From contig JAJYBN010000027.1 in assembly GCA_021779005.1 (NCBI GenBank), positions 1-9,667 on the forward strand: DNA of 9,667 nt, written 5' to 3'. Positions 1-7,383 of this stretch are shown in pieces. A program made the translations under genes and the position numbers. The DNA comes from Pseudomonadota bacterium (GTDB lineage: Bacteria; Pseudomonadota; Gammaproteobacteria; Natronospirales; REEB76). Each line of letters starts with the position of its first letter. Position 1 is the first letter of the stretch. A model generated the notes under the pieces. The model worked only from the letters and a program-made list of their open reading frames with translations, was not told the DNA's origin and made no database searches.

Positions 1-209
1 GTACGACCCTCACGCCGCTGGCTTACCAGTACCGCATGACGCAGACCCTTGAGATGGAAGGAGAGCGTGGCCGGGGCCAGACTCAGCCGTTCTCCCAGTA
101 CACCGGCTGGCAGGCCCTCATGGCCGACGGGCACTAGCAGGCGGAAGATCGCCAGGCGGGTGTCGTGGGCCAAGCCGGCCAGCGCCAAACGAGCAGTCTT
201 TGTTTCCAT
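1..209 (-). CDS. ArsR-family winged-helix transcriptional repressor, N-terminal part (runs off the left edge)
   Basis: Reading leftward from the ATG at 209-207 gives 69 uninterrupted codons. The fold signature is that of ArsR/SmtB repressors: an N-terminal helix with A-H-D-T-R-L-A-I-F-R-L-L (residues 14-25), then a G-L-P-A-G...E-R-L helix, and the recognition helix L-S-L-A-P-A-T-L-S-F-H-L-K (42-54), followed by the start of the wing (Q-R-R-E-G-R). Family members bind DNA as dimers and are usually released by a metal(loid) or another small ligand. The visible part has no cysteine, so the classical E. coli ArsR metal site (ELCVCDL in the alpha-3 helix) is absent. Any metalloid sensing would have to use residues beyond the window edge. 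There is only a weak GGA ribosome-binding site upstream. The target genes are probably downstream of it, outside the window. The family call is firm; the inducer is unknown. Confidence 0.85.
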   Translation of the reverse strand, partial: METKTARLALAGLAHDTRLAIFRLLVPVGHEGLPAGVLGERLSLAPATLSFHLKGLRHAVLVSQRREGR

Positions 210-245
210 ATTTCCAATATTCTCGAAATATAGTAAGGACGTCAA
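208..245 (-). promoter_or_regulatory. Candidate arsR promoter with overlapping inverted-repeat operator
   Basis: On the minus strand TTGACG (245-240) is followed after 18 nt by AATATT (221-216), a plausible though imperfect sigma-70 pair. The arms ATATTTC (208-214) and GAAATAT (225-231) form a 7-bp inverted repeat that covers the -10 and reaches the start codon. ArsR-family operators are AT-rich imperfect palindromes at such positions, so autorepression is a reasonable inference. With this -10, transcription would begin at or within a few bases of the ATG, giving a nearly leaderless message. An alternative -10, TATATT, lies slightly upstream and lacks a good -35. Confidence 0.35.
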
Positions 246-364
246 GTACCCAAACGCCGCTGGCGAAAGTTTCGCCACGGCGCGCAAGCGGGCGTCAAAC
301 GTGTAAAACTTATGCCCTTCATGCCGGTTCCAAACACGTATCACCCAAAAATCCGGAGATCTCC

Positions 365-3300
365 ATGAGTCTGCGCGCCTGGTTACTGTTGTCCCTGCTG
401 AGCCTCGGTTACCTGTCTGTTCCCCTGCAGGCGGCTCCGATCAACCCTTCCATGTATTCGCAGCTGCAGTGGCGGATGCTGGGCCCGTTCCGCTCAGGAC
501 GTGTACTGGCGGTGACTGGCGTACCCGGTGAGCCCAACCATTTCTATTTCGGCTCCGTGGACGGCGGTGTATGGGAGACACATGACGCCGGGCGCACCTG
601 GACGCCGATCTTCGACCAGCAACCCGTGGGTTCCATCGGCGCTATCGCCGTAGCCAGCTCCGACCCCAAGGTGATCTACGCGGGTTCCGGTGAGGCCGAC
701 ATGCGTTCTGACATCGGCTACGGCAATGGCATGTACAAATCAACCGATGGCGGCCAGCACTGGACCCATATCGGACTGACTGACAGTCAGCAGATCGGCG
801 CGGTGCTGGTAGACCACAGGGATGCCAATACTGTCTACGTGGCGGCCCTCGGCCATGCTTACGGTGCCAACCCTGAGCGTGGTGTGTTCAAGAGCACTGA
901 CGGCGGCCAGACCTGGAAGAAAATTCTGTTCAAGGACGACGATACCGGCGCCATCAGCCTGGCCTTCGGCGGCACCGACCAGACAATATTTGCAGCGCTC
1001 TGGCAGACGCGTCGCCCGCCCTGGAACGTGTACCCGCCGTCCAACGGTCCCGGCAGCGGACTGTATGTGACCCATGACGCAGGCGACCACTGGGTCCAGA
1101 TCAGGGGCCGCGGATTCCCGGACAAGGGTGTGGGCCGCATCGGCGTGGCGGTATCCGCCAGCAATCCACAGATCGTGTATGCGCTTGTGGACGCCACCAA
1201 GGGTGGGTTGTACAAATCCATCGACGGCGGAGTGAACTGGACGCACGTGTCGGATGACCAGCGTATCTGGCAGCGCGGCTGGTATTTCGGCGGCGTGAGC
1301 GTGGATCCCAAAAACCCCGATGTCGTGTATGTGTGTGACACCATCATTTTAAAATCCACCGACGGGGGCAAGACTTTCCTGCCCTTCAAGGGCGATCCCA
1401 CCGGCGATGACTATCACAGCCTATGGTTCGATCCGGACAACAGCGCGCACATGATTGTCGGTTCCGACCAGGGCGTGATTATCACGTTCAACGGCGGCAA
1501 AACTTGGTCGAGCTGGTACAACCAGCCCATCGCCCAGATCTACCATGTGACGACCGACGACCAGTTCCCCTACTGGGTGTACGGCGCACAGCAAGACTCG
1601 GGCGCTGTGGCCCTGCCGAGCCGCACCAATAGCAGCAATGGTATCGGCATGATGCAGTTCAAAGAGATCACCGCCGGCGGCGAGAGCGGCTATATTGCGG
1701 TGGATCCCAGGAATCCGAATTATATTTACGGCACCGGCTACGATGGCGGTGTCGACCGGCTCGACATCACCACCGGGCAGACCCAGAGTCTCGGTCCCAC
1801 GCTCGCCTACCCCGGCCTGTACCGTAGGGTCTGGACCATGCCGCTGGTGTTCTCTGCAGCTGATCCCAAGGCGCTGTATTACGGCAACCAGAAGCTGTTC
1901 CGTACCCGGGACGGCGGCCAACACTGGAGCATCATCAGCCCGGACCTCTCGAACCCAGCCCCCGGGATACCACCCAATCTGGACCCAATCACCGCCGTGG
2001 ATACCGCCGTCAAATCCCCGCGCCGCGGCGTGATCTACAGTATCGCGCCATCGCCGCGCAATGCAGATTTCATCTGGGTCGGTACCGACGACGGGCTGCT
2101 ATGGGTGACTAACGACGGTGGCCAGCATTGGGTGAAGGCCACACCACCGCAACTTTCACCCTGGTCGAAGGTGACCAGCATCGAAGCCGGCCATTTCAGC
2201 ATTAACACTGCCTATCTGGCGGTGGACCGTCACCGCTTGAACGATTACAAACCTTACATCTACGCGACCCATGACAACGGTAAGACCTGGAAGCTAATCG
2301 TCAACGGCATTCCCGATGGCAGTTTCGTCAACGTGGTGCGCGAAGACCCGGTGCAGAAAGGTCTGTTGTATGCCGGAACCGAGATGGGCGTGTACGTGTC
2401 CTTCGACGATGGTGCTGACTGGCAGAGCTTGCAACAGAATCTGCCGGTGACTTCGGTGCGCGATATCGACGTGCATGACGCCGACCTGGTGATCGCTACC
2501 CACGGCCGCGGCTTCTGGATCATGGACGATGTCACGCCCCTGCGGCAGCTTGATACTAATATGGCACAAGCATCCGCCGGCCTGTTTGCACCGGCGCCCG
2601 CCTACCGGGTACAGCCGTCCGGTTTCACCGGCACACCACTGCCTGCGGATGAGCCACATGCAGAAAATCCGCCGTTGGGGGCCTACATCGATTATTACCT
2701 GGCGAAACCCGCGTACACACCGGTAACCCTGGACATCTATGACTTCATGGGCAATCCGGTGCGGCATTTCAGCAGCGACACCCCGGAGCAGAAGATCGAT
2801 CTCTCCAAGATCAATTCCACAGCCGAATGGGTCGAGAGACCCACGCCGGTGTCAGCCGCCGTGGGCGTGCACCGTTTCGTCTGGGATCTGCGTTATGCGT
2901 TGCCCCAGGCACTACAGCGTGATAATGAACCCGCCGGTGGCCTGTGGGTGGTGCCCGGCAAGTACAAGCTGAGGCTTTCGGTGAACGGCAAGTCCTACGA
3001 TCAGACGCTCACGGTACTCAAAGACCCGCGCGTGAAGACACTCGACATCAGCCTGAATCACCAGCTCAGGTTGGCGCAGCAGATCGAGTCAGCGCGCGTG
3101 CAGGTCGCCGAGGCCAGCCACACCATCACCTCACTGATCACACAGCTGCAGTCCGTGAAGGACAAAGTGAACGCTACGCTCGGCGAACAAATCACCGCGC
3201 TCATACAGAAACTGGATGTACTCGCGGGCACCGTGCCCGTGAATCCGGACGATTCCGTGGGGACACCGCCCGCCAGCCTGGAAAACCTGAACTATCTTGG

Positions 3301-3496
3301 TGTGGCACTGGCGGATCTAGAACGTGCGGTGGAGAGCGCCGATGTGGCGCCGACACCCGATGCACGCACCGGCTTCAAGCTGCAGAGCAAGGCACTCGAA
3401 CCGGTCATGCAGAAATGGCGTCAGCTGCAGCTTCAGGACTTGCCGCAGATGAATACCGCATTGCAGAACGCCGGTCAGCCGGCGCTGAAATTTTGA
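365..3496 (+). CDS. Secreted sortilin/VPS10-like multi-Asp-box (BNR) beta-propeller protein
   Basis: The ATG at 365 was chosen because GGAG sits 6 nt upstream (355-358) and the protein then opens with a classic signal peptide (residues 1-23, cleavage near LQA). An open frame extends upstream to 200 but has no secretion signal and no ribosome-binding site. The 1043-residue product has eleven Asp-box motifs (S/T-x-D-x-G-x-x-W/F) from about residue 72 to 687, for example STDGGQHW at 126-133 and TNDGGQHW at 582-589. These are the blade turns of one or two beta-propellers of the sortilin/Vps10 and WD40/YVTN/BNR-like class. ATHGRGFWIMDD (711-722) is a conserved end of this family. Residues ~775-885 look like a FlgD-type Ig-like domain (DIYDFMGNPVR; VPGKYKLRLSVNG). 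Residues ~895-1030 are helical and probably coiled coil. Such proteins are often labelled glycosyl hydrolase, but I see no sialidase catalytic set, so a binding or scaffold role outside the cytoplasm is safer. It stands alone and converges on the glycosyltransferase gene. Confidence 0.85.
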   Translation: MSLRAWLLLSLLSLGYLSVPLQAAPINPSMYSQLQWRMLGPFRSGRVLAVTGVPGEPNHFYFGSVDGGVWETHDAGRTWTPIFDQQPVGSIGAIAVASSDPKVIYAGSGEADMRSDIGYGNGMYKSTDGGQHWTHIGLTDSQQIGAVLVDHRDANTVYVAALGHAYGANPERGVFKSTDGGQTWKKILFKDDDTGAISLAFGGTDQTIFAALWQTRRPPWNVYPPSNGPGSGLYVTHDAGDHWVQIRGRGFPDKGVGRIGVAVSASNPQIVYALVDATKGGLYKSIDGGVNWTHVSDDQRIWQRGWYFGGVSVDPKNPDVVYVCDTIILKSTDGGKTFLPFKGDPTGDDYHSLWFDPDNSAHMIVGSDQGVIITFNGGKTWSSWYNQPIAQIYHVTTDDQFPYWVYGAQQDSGAVALPSRTNSSNGIGMMQFKEITAGGESGYIAVDPRNPNYIYGTGYDGGVDRLDITTGQTQSLGPTLAYPGLYRRVWTMPLVFSAADPKALYYGNQKLFRTRDGGQHWSIISPDLSNPAPGIPPNLDPITAVDTAVKSPRRGVIYSIAPSPRNADFIWVGTDDGLLWVTNDGGQHWVKATPPQLSPWSKVTSIEAGHFSINTAYLAVDRHRLNDYKPYIYATHDNGKTWKLIVNGIPDGSFVNVVREDPVQKGLLYAGTEMGVYVSFDDGADWQSLQQNLPVTSVRDIDVHDADLVIATHGRGFWIMDDVTPLRQLDTNMAQASAGLFAPAPAYRVQPSGFTGTPLPADEPHAENPPLGAYIDYYLAKPAYTPVTLDIYDFMGNPVRHFSSDTPEQKIDLSKINSTAEWVERPTPVSAAVGVHRFVWDLRYALPQALQRDNEPAGGLWVVPGKYKLRLSVNGKSYDQTLTVLKDPRVKTLDISLNHQLRLAQQIESARVQVAEASHTITSLITQLQSVKDKVNATLGEQITALIQKLDVLAGTVPVNPDDSVGTPPASLENLNYLGVALADLERAVESADVAPTPDARTGFKLQSKALEPVMQKWRQLQLQDLPQMNTALQNAGQPALKF

Positions 3497-3532
3497 TGTC
3501 GAGAAGGAAGAGTGTTTTTAAGAGCGCATGGG

Positions 3533-4897
3533 CTAGCGGGTCAGCCAGGACTTGGCGCGCACCGTGAGCACCGCATAGGGGAAAATCCAGAACAGCGCGA
3601 AGGCCGAATAATAGGAATAGAAGATGCCGTAGACGAAATCCCAGGAACGCTCACTGCGCAGATAGTAAAGCATGTTGAAAGCGGCCATGATGCCGATGAC
3701 GCACAGAAAACGCACCAGTGTGGCGGGATGCCAGAAGATGATAGCCACCAGCAAGCCCATCGCCGCCCAGCCTATGGGGTAGCGCAGATTGGTGACGATG
3801 GCATCACTGATGGCGATGGCTCGCGCAACCGGCGGACGCATCCATACGATGCGCGCGAAACGGATCTCCTCACGCACATAGCTCCGGTCCCAGCGCAGGA
3901 ACATCTTGCAGAGCCGCGCATACGTGAGCGGGACGATCGTGTGTACCACGGCGGCACGCTGATAGACGGTGTCGTAGCCCTGGGACAGGATGTAATTGGT
4001 CATGGAACGGTCCTCTCCGTAGGTGCAGGCGACGCCCATGAACTTCTGATTCACCCAGCGATCCAGTACGCTGCGCACCACGCTGGCGCGGTATCCGGCG
4101 AGCGCCCCAGGGCAGCAGCACACCGTGCCGTAGGTGGATTGCACCGCCCGCATGTAGTCAAAACTAAGGGTGTAACGCACCTTGAGCATGCGTGGGATCA
4201 GGCCCTGGCCGCGGTTATAAACTGCCACCCGGCCGGCGACCGCGCCAATCTTCGGATCGCGGAACGGGCCGGCCATGGCCAGCAATGTGTTGCGTTCGAT
4301 GACGCTGTCAGAATCGATAGTCACGATGACATCACCACGGGCATGGCGAAAGCCCGCTTCCAACGCTGCGCGCTTGCCGCGGTTCTTGGGAAAACGCAGG
4401 GTGGTCACCAGGCCCGGAAAACGCTTGGCGGCGGCTTCAATGTGTTCCCAGGTATTGTCTTGGCTGCCGTCATCCACCACGAAGATCTCCAGCCGTCCAT
4501 GCGGATAGTGGGCGGCAGCCACCGAATCGATTGACTGGGAGACCATCGGGCCTTCGTTATAGGCGGGGATGATGACTGTGAGTGTCGGGGCGTTCATGAA
4601 GACGGCGACTGGCGGGGTGCGGTAGCGGAACCATAGAAGCGTGCGGAACAAGAGCATCGAAAAACCCATGAGCATCCACAGGAGGCTGGGATGCACGATG
4701 AAACGTGTCCATTGATGCTCCTCGGCAGCGTGCAGCAAGGGCTGGAATACACGCCAATGGATGCTGAGGATGAAGGCCGTCATGAGGGCCACGATGATCG
4801 CCACCCGGAACAAGGAATCCCAGGGCATCAGATGCAGGTGCGCCTGCTCGAGATGCTCCTTCTGGATGGTGCTGGGGATGGCGTCAAAGGGCGGCAT
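3533..4897 (-). CDS. Membrane glycosyltransferase family 2, hyaluronan synthase/NodC-like processive synthase
   Basis: The product polymerises or transfers sugar from a nucleotide sugar at the inner membrane. With the ATG at 4897 it is 454 residues. It has two N-terminal membrane segments (~30-46 and ~71-90), a cytoplasmic GT-A domain, and about three C-terminal segments (~372-390, 394-413, 419-447). Visible motifs are VIIPAYNEG (108-116), VVDDGS (140-145), the metal-binding DSD in TIDSDS (193-198), and the acceptor-site GED (294-296) within G-E-D-R-S-M-T-N-Y, which aligns well with HasA/NodC. Where those enzymes have QxxRW, this one has MFLRW (332-336), followed by the usual R-S-x-x-R-E. The start is uncertain: a GTG at 4996-4994 in frame would add 33 residues with no family character, and neither start has a convincing ribosome-binding site. 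The gene appears monocistronic, ending 36 bp from the stop of the convergent gene. The sugar and product cannot be read from sequence. Confidence 0.85.
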   Translation of the reverse strand: MPPFDAIPSTIQKEHLEQAHLHLMPWDSLFRVAIIVALMTAFILSIHWRVFQPLLHAAEEHQWTRFIVHPSLLWMLMGFSMLLFRTLLWFRYRTPPVAVFMNAPTLTVIIPAYNEGPMVSQSIDSVAAAHYPHGRLEIFVVDDGSQDNTWEHIEAAAKRFPGLVTTLRFPKNRGKRAALEAGFRHARGDVIVTIDSDSVIERNTLLAMAGPFRDPKIGAVAGRVAVYNRGQGLIPRMLKVRYTLSFDYMRAVQSTYGTVCCCPGALAGYRASVVRSVLDRWVNQKFMGVACTYGEDRSMTNYILSQGYDTVYQRAAVVHTIVPLTYARLCKMFLRWDRSYVREEIRFARIVWMRPPVARAIAISDAIVTNLRYPIGWAAMGLLVAIIFWHPATLVRFLCVIGIMAAFNMLYYLRSERSWDFVYGIFYSYYSAFALFWIFPYAVLTVRAKSWLTR

Positions 4898-5110
4898 GGA
4901 GTGGTCGGGGCAATCCTCGGAGGGGGGTGAAGTGTAATGGAACTGCCGGGGTTTACTAGTCCCCTGTTGGCAAGCACCCTGATCCGGCTTAGTCACTGCC
5001 CGGATCTGATTAAAAGCCAGTTGGTGGGGTAGCTATGAAAAACGTCGATAGCATGGTTGCGTTGACCGCCACCTGGCCGGATATTCAAAGGCCTGACACA
5101 TGGCAACCGG

Positions 5111-5143
5111 AAAAAAACAGACCGGGGCCTCGCGGCCCCGGTC
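5111..5143 (-). terminator. Intrinsic terminator of the cytochrome c4 - dsbA operon
   Basis: A perfect 10-bp GC-rich stem, GACCGGGGCC (5120-5129) with GGCCCCGGTC (5134-5143), closes a four-base loop. Read on the minus strand it is followed by TG and then seven T (5117-5111). It lies 19 bp past the dsbA stop. The T-run is on one side only, so it acts for the leftward operon and separates it from the glycosyltransferase gene. Confidence 0.93.
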
Positions 5144-5162
5144 ATGCGCCAAGGATCAATCG

Positions 5163-5825
5163 TTATTTCTTGAGCGCCGCTTCCTGTTGTTGCACCAGGA
5201 ATTCCACGCATTTCACGATGTCGGGATACGGCATCTGATAGCCGGCGCCGGTCATCCATTGGCCATTGATGATGAACGTGGGTACACCCTGCACGCCATA
5301 CCGCTGTAATGTCTGTAGCGCCTGGTTCATTTTGAGCTGCACTCCGAAGGAATTCCAGGCGGCATCAAACTGCTGCTTGTTGACGCCATACCTGGTGAAA
5401 AACTGCTGCAAGGCATCTTGGTTGCTGGTCAGGTTCAGCTGGTTTTGCAGATGGATGGCATTGAACAGCGGCTCATGGATTTTTTCACTGATGCCGAGTG
5501 CTTGGGCGGTATAAAACGCCCTGGCATCGATGTCCATATGTTCGCCACCCGGCCAGGCGGCAGGGATGCGCTTGAACACCACGTTGTCGGGTTTGTGCTT
5601 CAGCCAGGCTTCCAGAAAAGGTTCCACGCCGAAGCAATGTGGACAGCCATACCAGAAGAATTCGATGACCTCGATCTGGCCCGGGCCGACGCTGGTGGGC
5701 TGGGCTGGAGAGACCGGTACATAATTCGTACCTTCCTGGAAGGCGGTGGCATTGGCAGCCAGCGTCGCCCCGGCCAGCAGGCCGGCTGCCAGTATTCCAA
5801 TAGACATAATCTTGAACTTATTCAT
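5163..5825 (-). CDS. dsbA: Thiol:disulfide interchange protein DsbA (catalytic CPHC copy)
   Basis: This periplasmic oxidase introduces disulfides into exported proteins and is reoxidised by DsbB. The ATG at 5825 was chosen because GGGAGGA (5837-5831) lies 5 nt upstream and a normal signal peptide (1-28, ending ANA) follows. An in-frame start 24 bp further upstream would destroy this arrangement. The 220-residue product has the thioredoxin-fold opening G-Q-I-E-V-I-E-F-F-W-Y-G, the active site CPHC (61-64), the helical insertion (~95-160), and the cis-proline loop GVPTF (170-174) followed by the family's N-G-Q-W-x-T-G-A-G. A third cysteine sits at 206. It is the last gene of the cytochrome c4 operon, 59 bp after the DPHC paralogue and just before the terminator. 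It resembles its neighbour closely enough (about 45% by eye) to be a tandem duplicate. Its GGGAGG site is a possible pairing partner of the C-rich sRNA loops at 7984-8107. Confidence 0.95.
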   Translation of the reverse strand: MNKFKIMSIGILAAGLLAGATLAANATAFQEGTNYVPVSPAQPTSVGPGQIEVIEFFWYGCPHCFGVEPFLEAWLKHKPDNVVFKRIPAAWPGGEHMDIDARAFYTAQALGISEKIHEPLFNAIHLQNQLNLTSNQDALQQFFTRYGVNKQQFDAAWNSFGVQLKMNQALQTLQRYGVQGVPTFIINGQWMTGAGYQMPYPDIVKCVEFLVQQQEAALKK

Positions 5826-5830
5826 CGCGA

Positions 5831-5837
5831 TCCTCCC
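5831..5837 (-). promoter_or_regulatory. Strong ribosome-binding site of dsbA
   Basis: GGGAGGA lies 5 nt before the ATG at 5825 and fixes that start. Its GGGAGG is exactly complementary (6 bp, not extendable) to the CCTCCC loop of the predicted sRNA at 7984-8107. A short hairpin (arms 5844-5848 and 5852-5856) lies just upstream in the 59-nt gap between the two dsbA genes. Confidence 0.75.
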
Positions 5838-5884
5838 GCAATCCGCCAATATGGCGAGGGGTTAAAAAACCAATATCTCAATTT

Positions 5885-6544
5885 TCATGGGCTGCCCGAA
5901 GGCAGTGATGCCAGTTCCCGCTGTACCAGCCAGTTCACGGCACCCATGGTCTGCGCGTCGCTGAGGTGGAAACCGGCTCCGGTGAGCCATTTGCCATTCA
6001 CCGTGAACGCTGGAACTTTGACGATGCCGTAACGTTGGGCCAGCACCTTGGCCTGGGAAAGCTGCGCGTTCACCGCTTGGGAATTCCAGGTGTTCTGAAA
6101 CTGTCGCGCATCGATCCCCAGCTGGCTGGTGAACAGGCTTTGATAATCTGCCACCGTTGCCAGGCTCTTGTGGCTGATGTGTATGGCCGCATAGATCGCG
6201 GCGCTGGCTTTGTCGCTGACGTTCAGTTGCAGGGCGGTGTAATAGGCGCGTGCCGCCAGATCCCATTGTGGGTTGAGTGCCGCTGGGATGCGCATGAGCA
6301 GCACATTGCTTGGCTTGTTTTTGTCCCAGGATTCCAGATAGGGCTCCAGCGTGAAACAGTGCGGGTCACCATACCAGAAGAACTCCAGCACTTCGATTTG
6401 GCCGGGATTGACACTCACCGGCTGGGCCGGCATCACCGGGATGTAATTGACAGTTTCTTTGTAGGCTACGGGCACCGTGGCAGCCATACCCGTGCCGGCT
6501 ACCAGGCTAAGTGTCACGACACCGACTACTGCAAGCTTGTTAAT
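5885..6544 (-). CDS. DsbA paralogue with a DPHC active site (first catalytic cysteine missing), apparent ATT start
   Basis: The sequence is a full-length DsbA homologue: F-F-W-Y-G opening, helical insertion, cis-proline loop KVPAF (176-180), then V-N-G-K-W-L-T-G-A-G. At the active site it reads D60-P-H-C63, so the nucleophilic first cysteine of CxxC is replaced by Asp (codon GAC). C63 is the only cysteine in the mature protein. A normal dithiol oxidase cycle is therefore impossible; a chaperone-like, substrate-binding or mixed-disulfide role is open. Start: no ATG, GTG or TTG fits the signal peptide. ATT at 6544-6542 has GGAG 6 nt upstream and gives I/M-N-K-L-A-V-V..., matching the M-N-K start of the paralogue and a 219-residue length against 220. 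The nearest canonical start, ATG at 6625-6623, overlaps the cytochrome stop as TGATG. It would put 27 extra residues before the signal peptide and lacks a ribosome-binding site. It is the second gene of the operon. Confidence 0.88.
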   Translation of the reverse strand: MNKLAVVGVVTLSLVAGTGMAATVPVAYKETVNYIPVMPAQPVSVNPGQIEVLEFFWYGDPHCFTLEPYLESWDKNKPSNVLLMRIPAALNPQWDLAARAYYTALQLNVSDKASAAIYAAIHISHKSLATVADYQSLFTSQLGIDARQFQNTWNSQAVNAQLSQAKVLAQRYGIVKVPAFTVNGKWLTGAGFHLSDAQTMGAVNWLVQRELASLPSGSP

Positions 6545-6550
6545 GAATAT

Positions 6551-6555
6551 CTCCG
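6551..6555 (-). promoter_or_regulatory. Ribosome-binding site that points to an ATT start codon
   Basis: CGGAG on the minus strand ends 6 nt before ATT (6544-6542), the same spacing seen for the other good starts in this window. No canonical start codon is within usable distance in the right frame, so this site is the main evidence for ATT initiation of the DPHC DsbA paralogue. Confidence 0.6.
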
Positions 6556-6624
6556 TGACACGTTGTCCCCCCGGGATGTCGCCTCGATAATCAGAGCAAT
6601 CGGTGTGACAAAAGTTCAGCCTCA

Positions 6625-7242
6625 TCAGGGCTGTAGGGTGGTCGTGTGCAGACCTTGGATATAAGAAGCCACTGCCCGCATCTGACCCGGCGTGAGCCGT
6701 GAAGCGATGGGGTTCATCATGGGCGAGGTTCGCGTGCCACTGGCAAAGGCCTGTAACTGGCTCACTACGTAATCTGCGTACTGACCGGCGAGTGCCGGAA
6801 TGGCCATGGGGCCATTGCCGGCACCATCCGGTCCATGACAGGCGAGACAAGCCGGTATGCTGGAAGCCTGGTCGCCGCCGCGGTACAAGGCCTCACCGGC
6901 TTTCACCAGGCTGGGATCGGATTCACCAGTCTTTACCTTCTGGCTTGAGAACCAGGCTGCCAGGTTCTGCATATCCGGTTCGCTCAAGCCCGCAGCCATG
7001 CCCGCCATGATGATGTTTTTTCGGTATCCGGACTTGAAACGCTGCAGTTCCTTCAGGATGTAGCCTGAATTCTGCCCTGCGAGTTTAGGAAACTGGGGAC
7101 TCAGGCTATTGCCATCGGCACCATGACAGGCGGCGCAGACGGCGGCTTTTGCCTGTCCAGCAGACGCGTTGCCGTCGGCGTACACATTGCCCACGAGCGC
7201 GAAAATGCCTACGGCAGCTGCCATCATCAAAAACTTGTTCAT
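6625..7242 (-). CDS. Diheme cytochrome c4
   Basis: This periplasmic or membrane-associated electron carrier can pass electrons from the bc1 complex to terminal oxidases. The 205-residue product starts with a signal peptide (MNKFLMMAAAVGIFALVGNVYA). It contains two heme-attachment sites, CAACH (36-40) and CLACH (132-136), in two tandem homologous cytochrome c domains. Candidate axial methionines are in the I-M-A-G-M segment (79/82) and at MMNP (175-176). The P-K-L-A-G-Q and P-A-L-A-G-Q motifs after each heme are typical of c4. GGAG lies 9 nt before the ATG. It is the promoter-proximal gene of the cytochrome c4 - DsbA-like - DsbA operon, an arrangement conserved next to engB and polA in Pseudomonas-type genomes. 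Heme c maturation and DsbA both concern periplasmic cysteine chemistry, which may explain the linkage. Confidence 0.95.
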   Translation of the reverse strand: MNKFLMMAAAVGIFALVGNVYADGNASAGQAKAAVCAACHGADGNSLSPQFPKLAGQNSGYILKELQRFKSGYRKNIIMAGMAAGLSEPDMQNLAAWFSSQKVKTGESDPSLVKAGEALYRGGDQASSIPACLACHGPDGAGNGPMAIPALAGQYADYVVSQLQAFASGTRTSPMMNPIASRLTPGQMRAVASYIQGLHTTTLQP

Positions 7243-7383
7243 GGGTCAAAGCTCCTTACGGGAAAGCGGACGACACGGCGGTCATGGGATATGCTCGTAG
7301 GACTGCAGCCCCGGTGAATGCGCCGTAAATGAGGGCTGAATTTTACACCAGGCTCTCGAACCCACTCCACAAGGAACGCCTCC

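Noticed and set aside
200..364. Upstream extension of the Asp-box protein frame to an ATG at 200
   Set aside because: It would bury the signal peptide behind 55 low-complexity residues and cross the divergent arsR start. The ATG at 365 has a good ribosome-binding site.
740..1401. Overlapping antisense frames within the Asp-box gene
   Set aside because: Repeated Asp-box codons keep complementary frames open; there are no motifs or ribosome-binding sites.
3482..3527. GCGCT/AGCGC inverted repeat with a TTTTTA run between the convergent genes
   Set aside because: Only 5 bp of stem with a 36-nt loop, and the T-run lies inside the loop; not a credible terminator.
3512..4534. 340-codon open frame on the plus strand
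   Set aside because: It lies antisense to the glycosyltransferase gene, has no family motifs, and its Arg/His/Gly-rich composition is typical of a GC-rich shadow frame.
5032..5052. GCTAT/ATAGC inverted repeat and a small frame in the gap upstream of the glycosyltransferase
   Set aside because: A 5-bp stem with an 11-nt loop is expected by chance, and the small frame runs into the operon terminator without any recognisable feature.
6626..6850. Long 5' extension of the DPHC DsbA frame across the end of cytochrome c4
   Set aside because: The cytochrome c4 frame in this stretch has clear homology, and the extension has no DsbA character.
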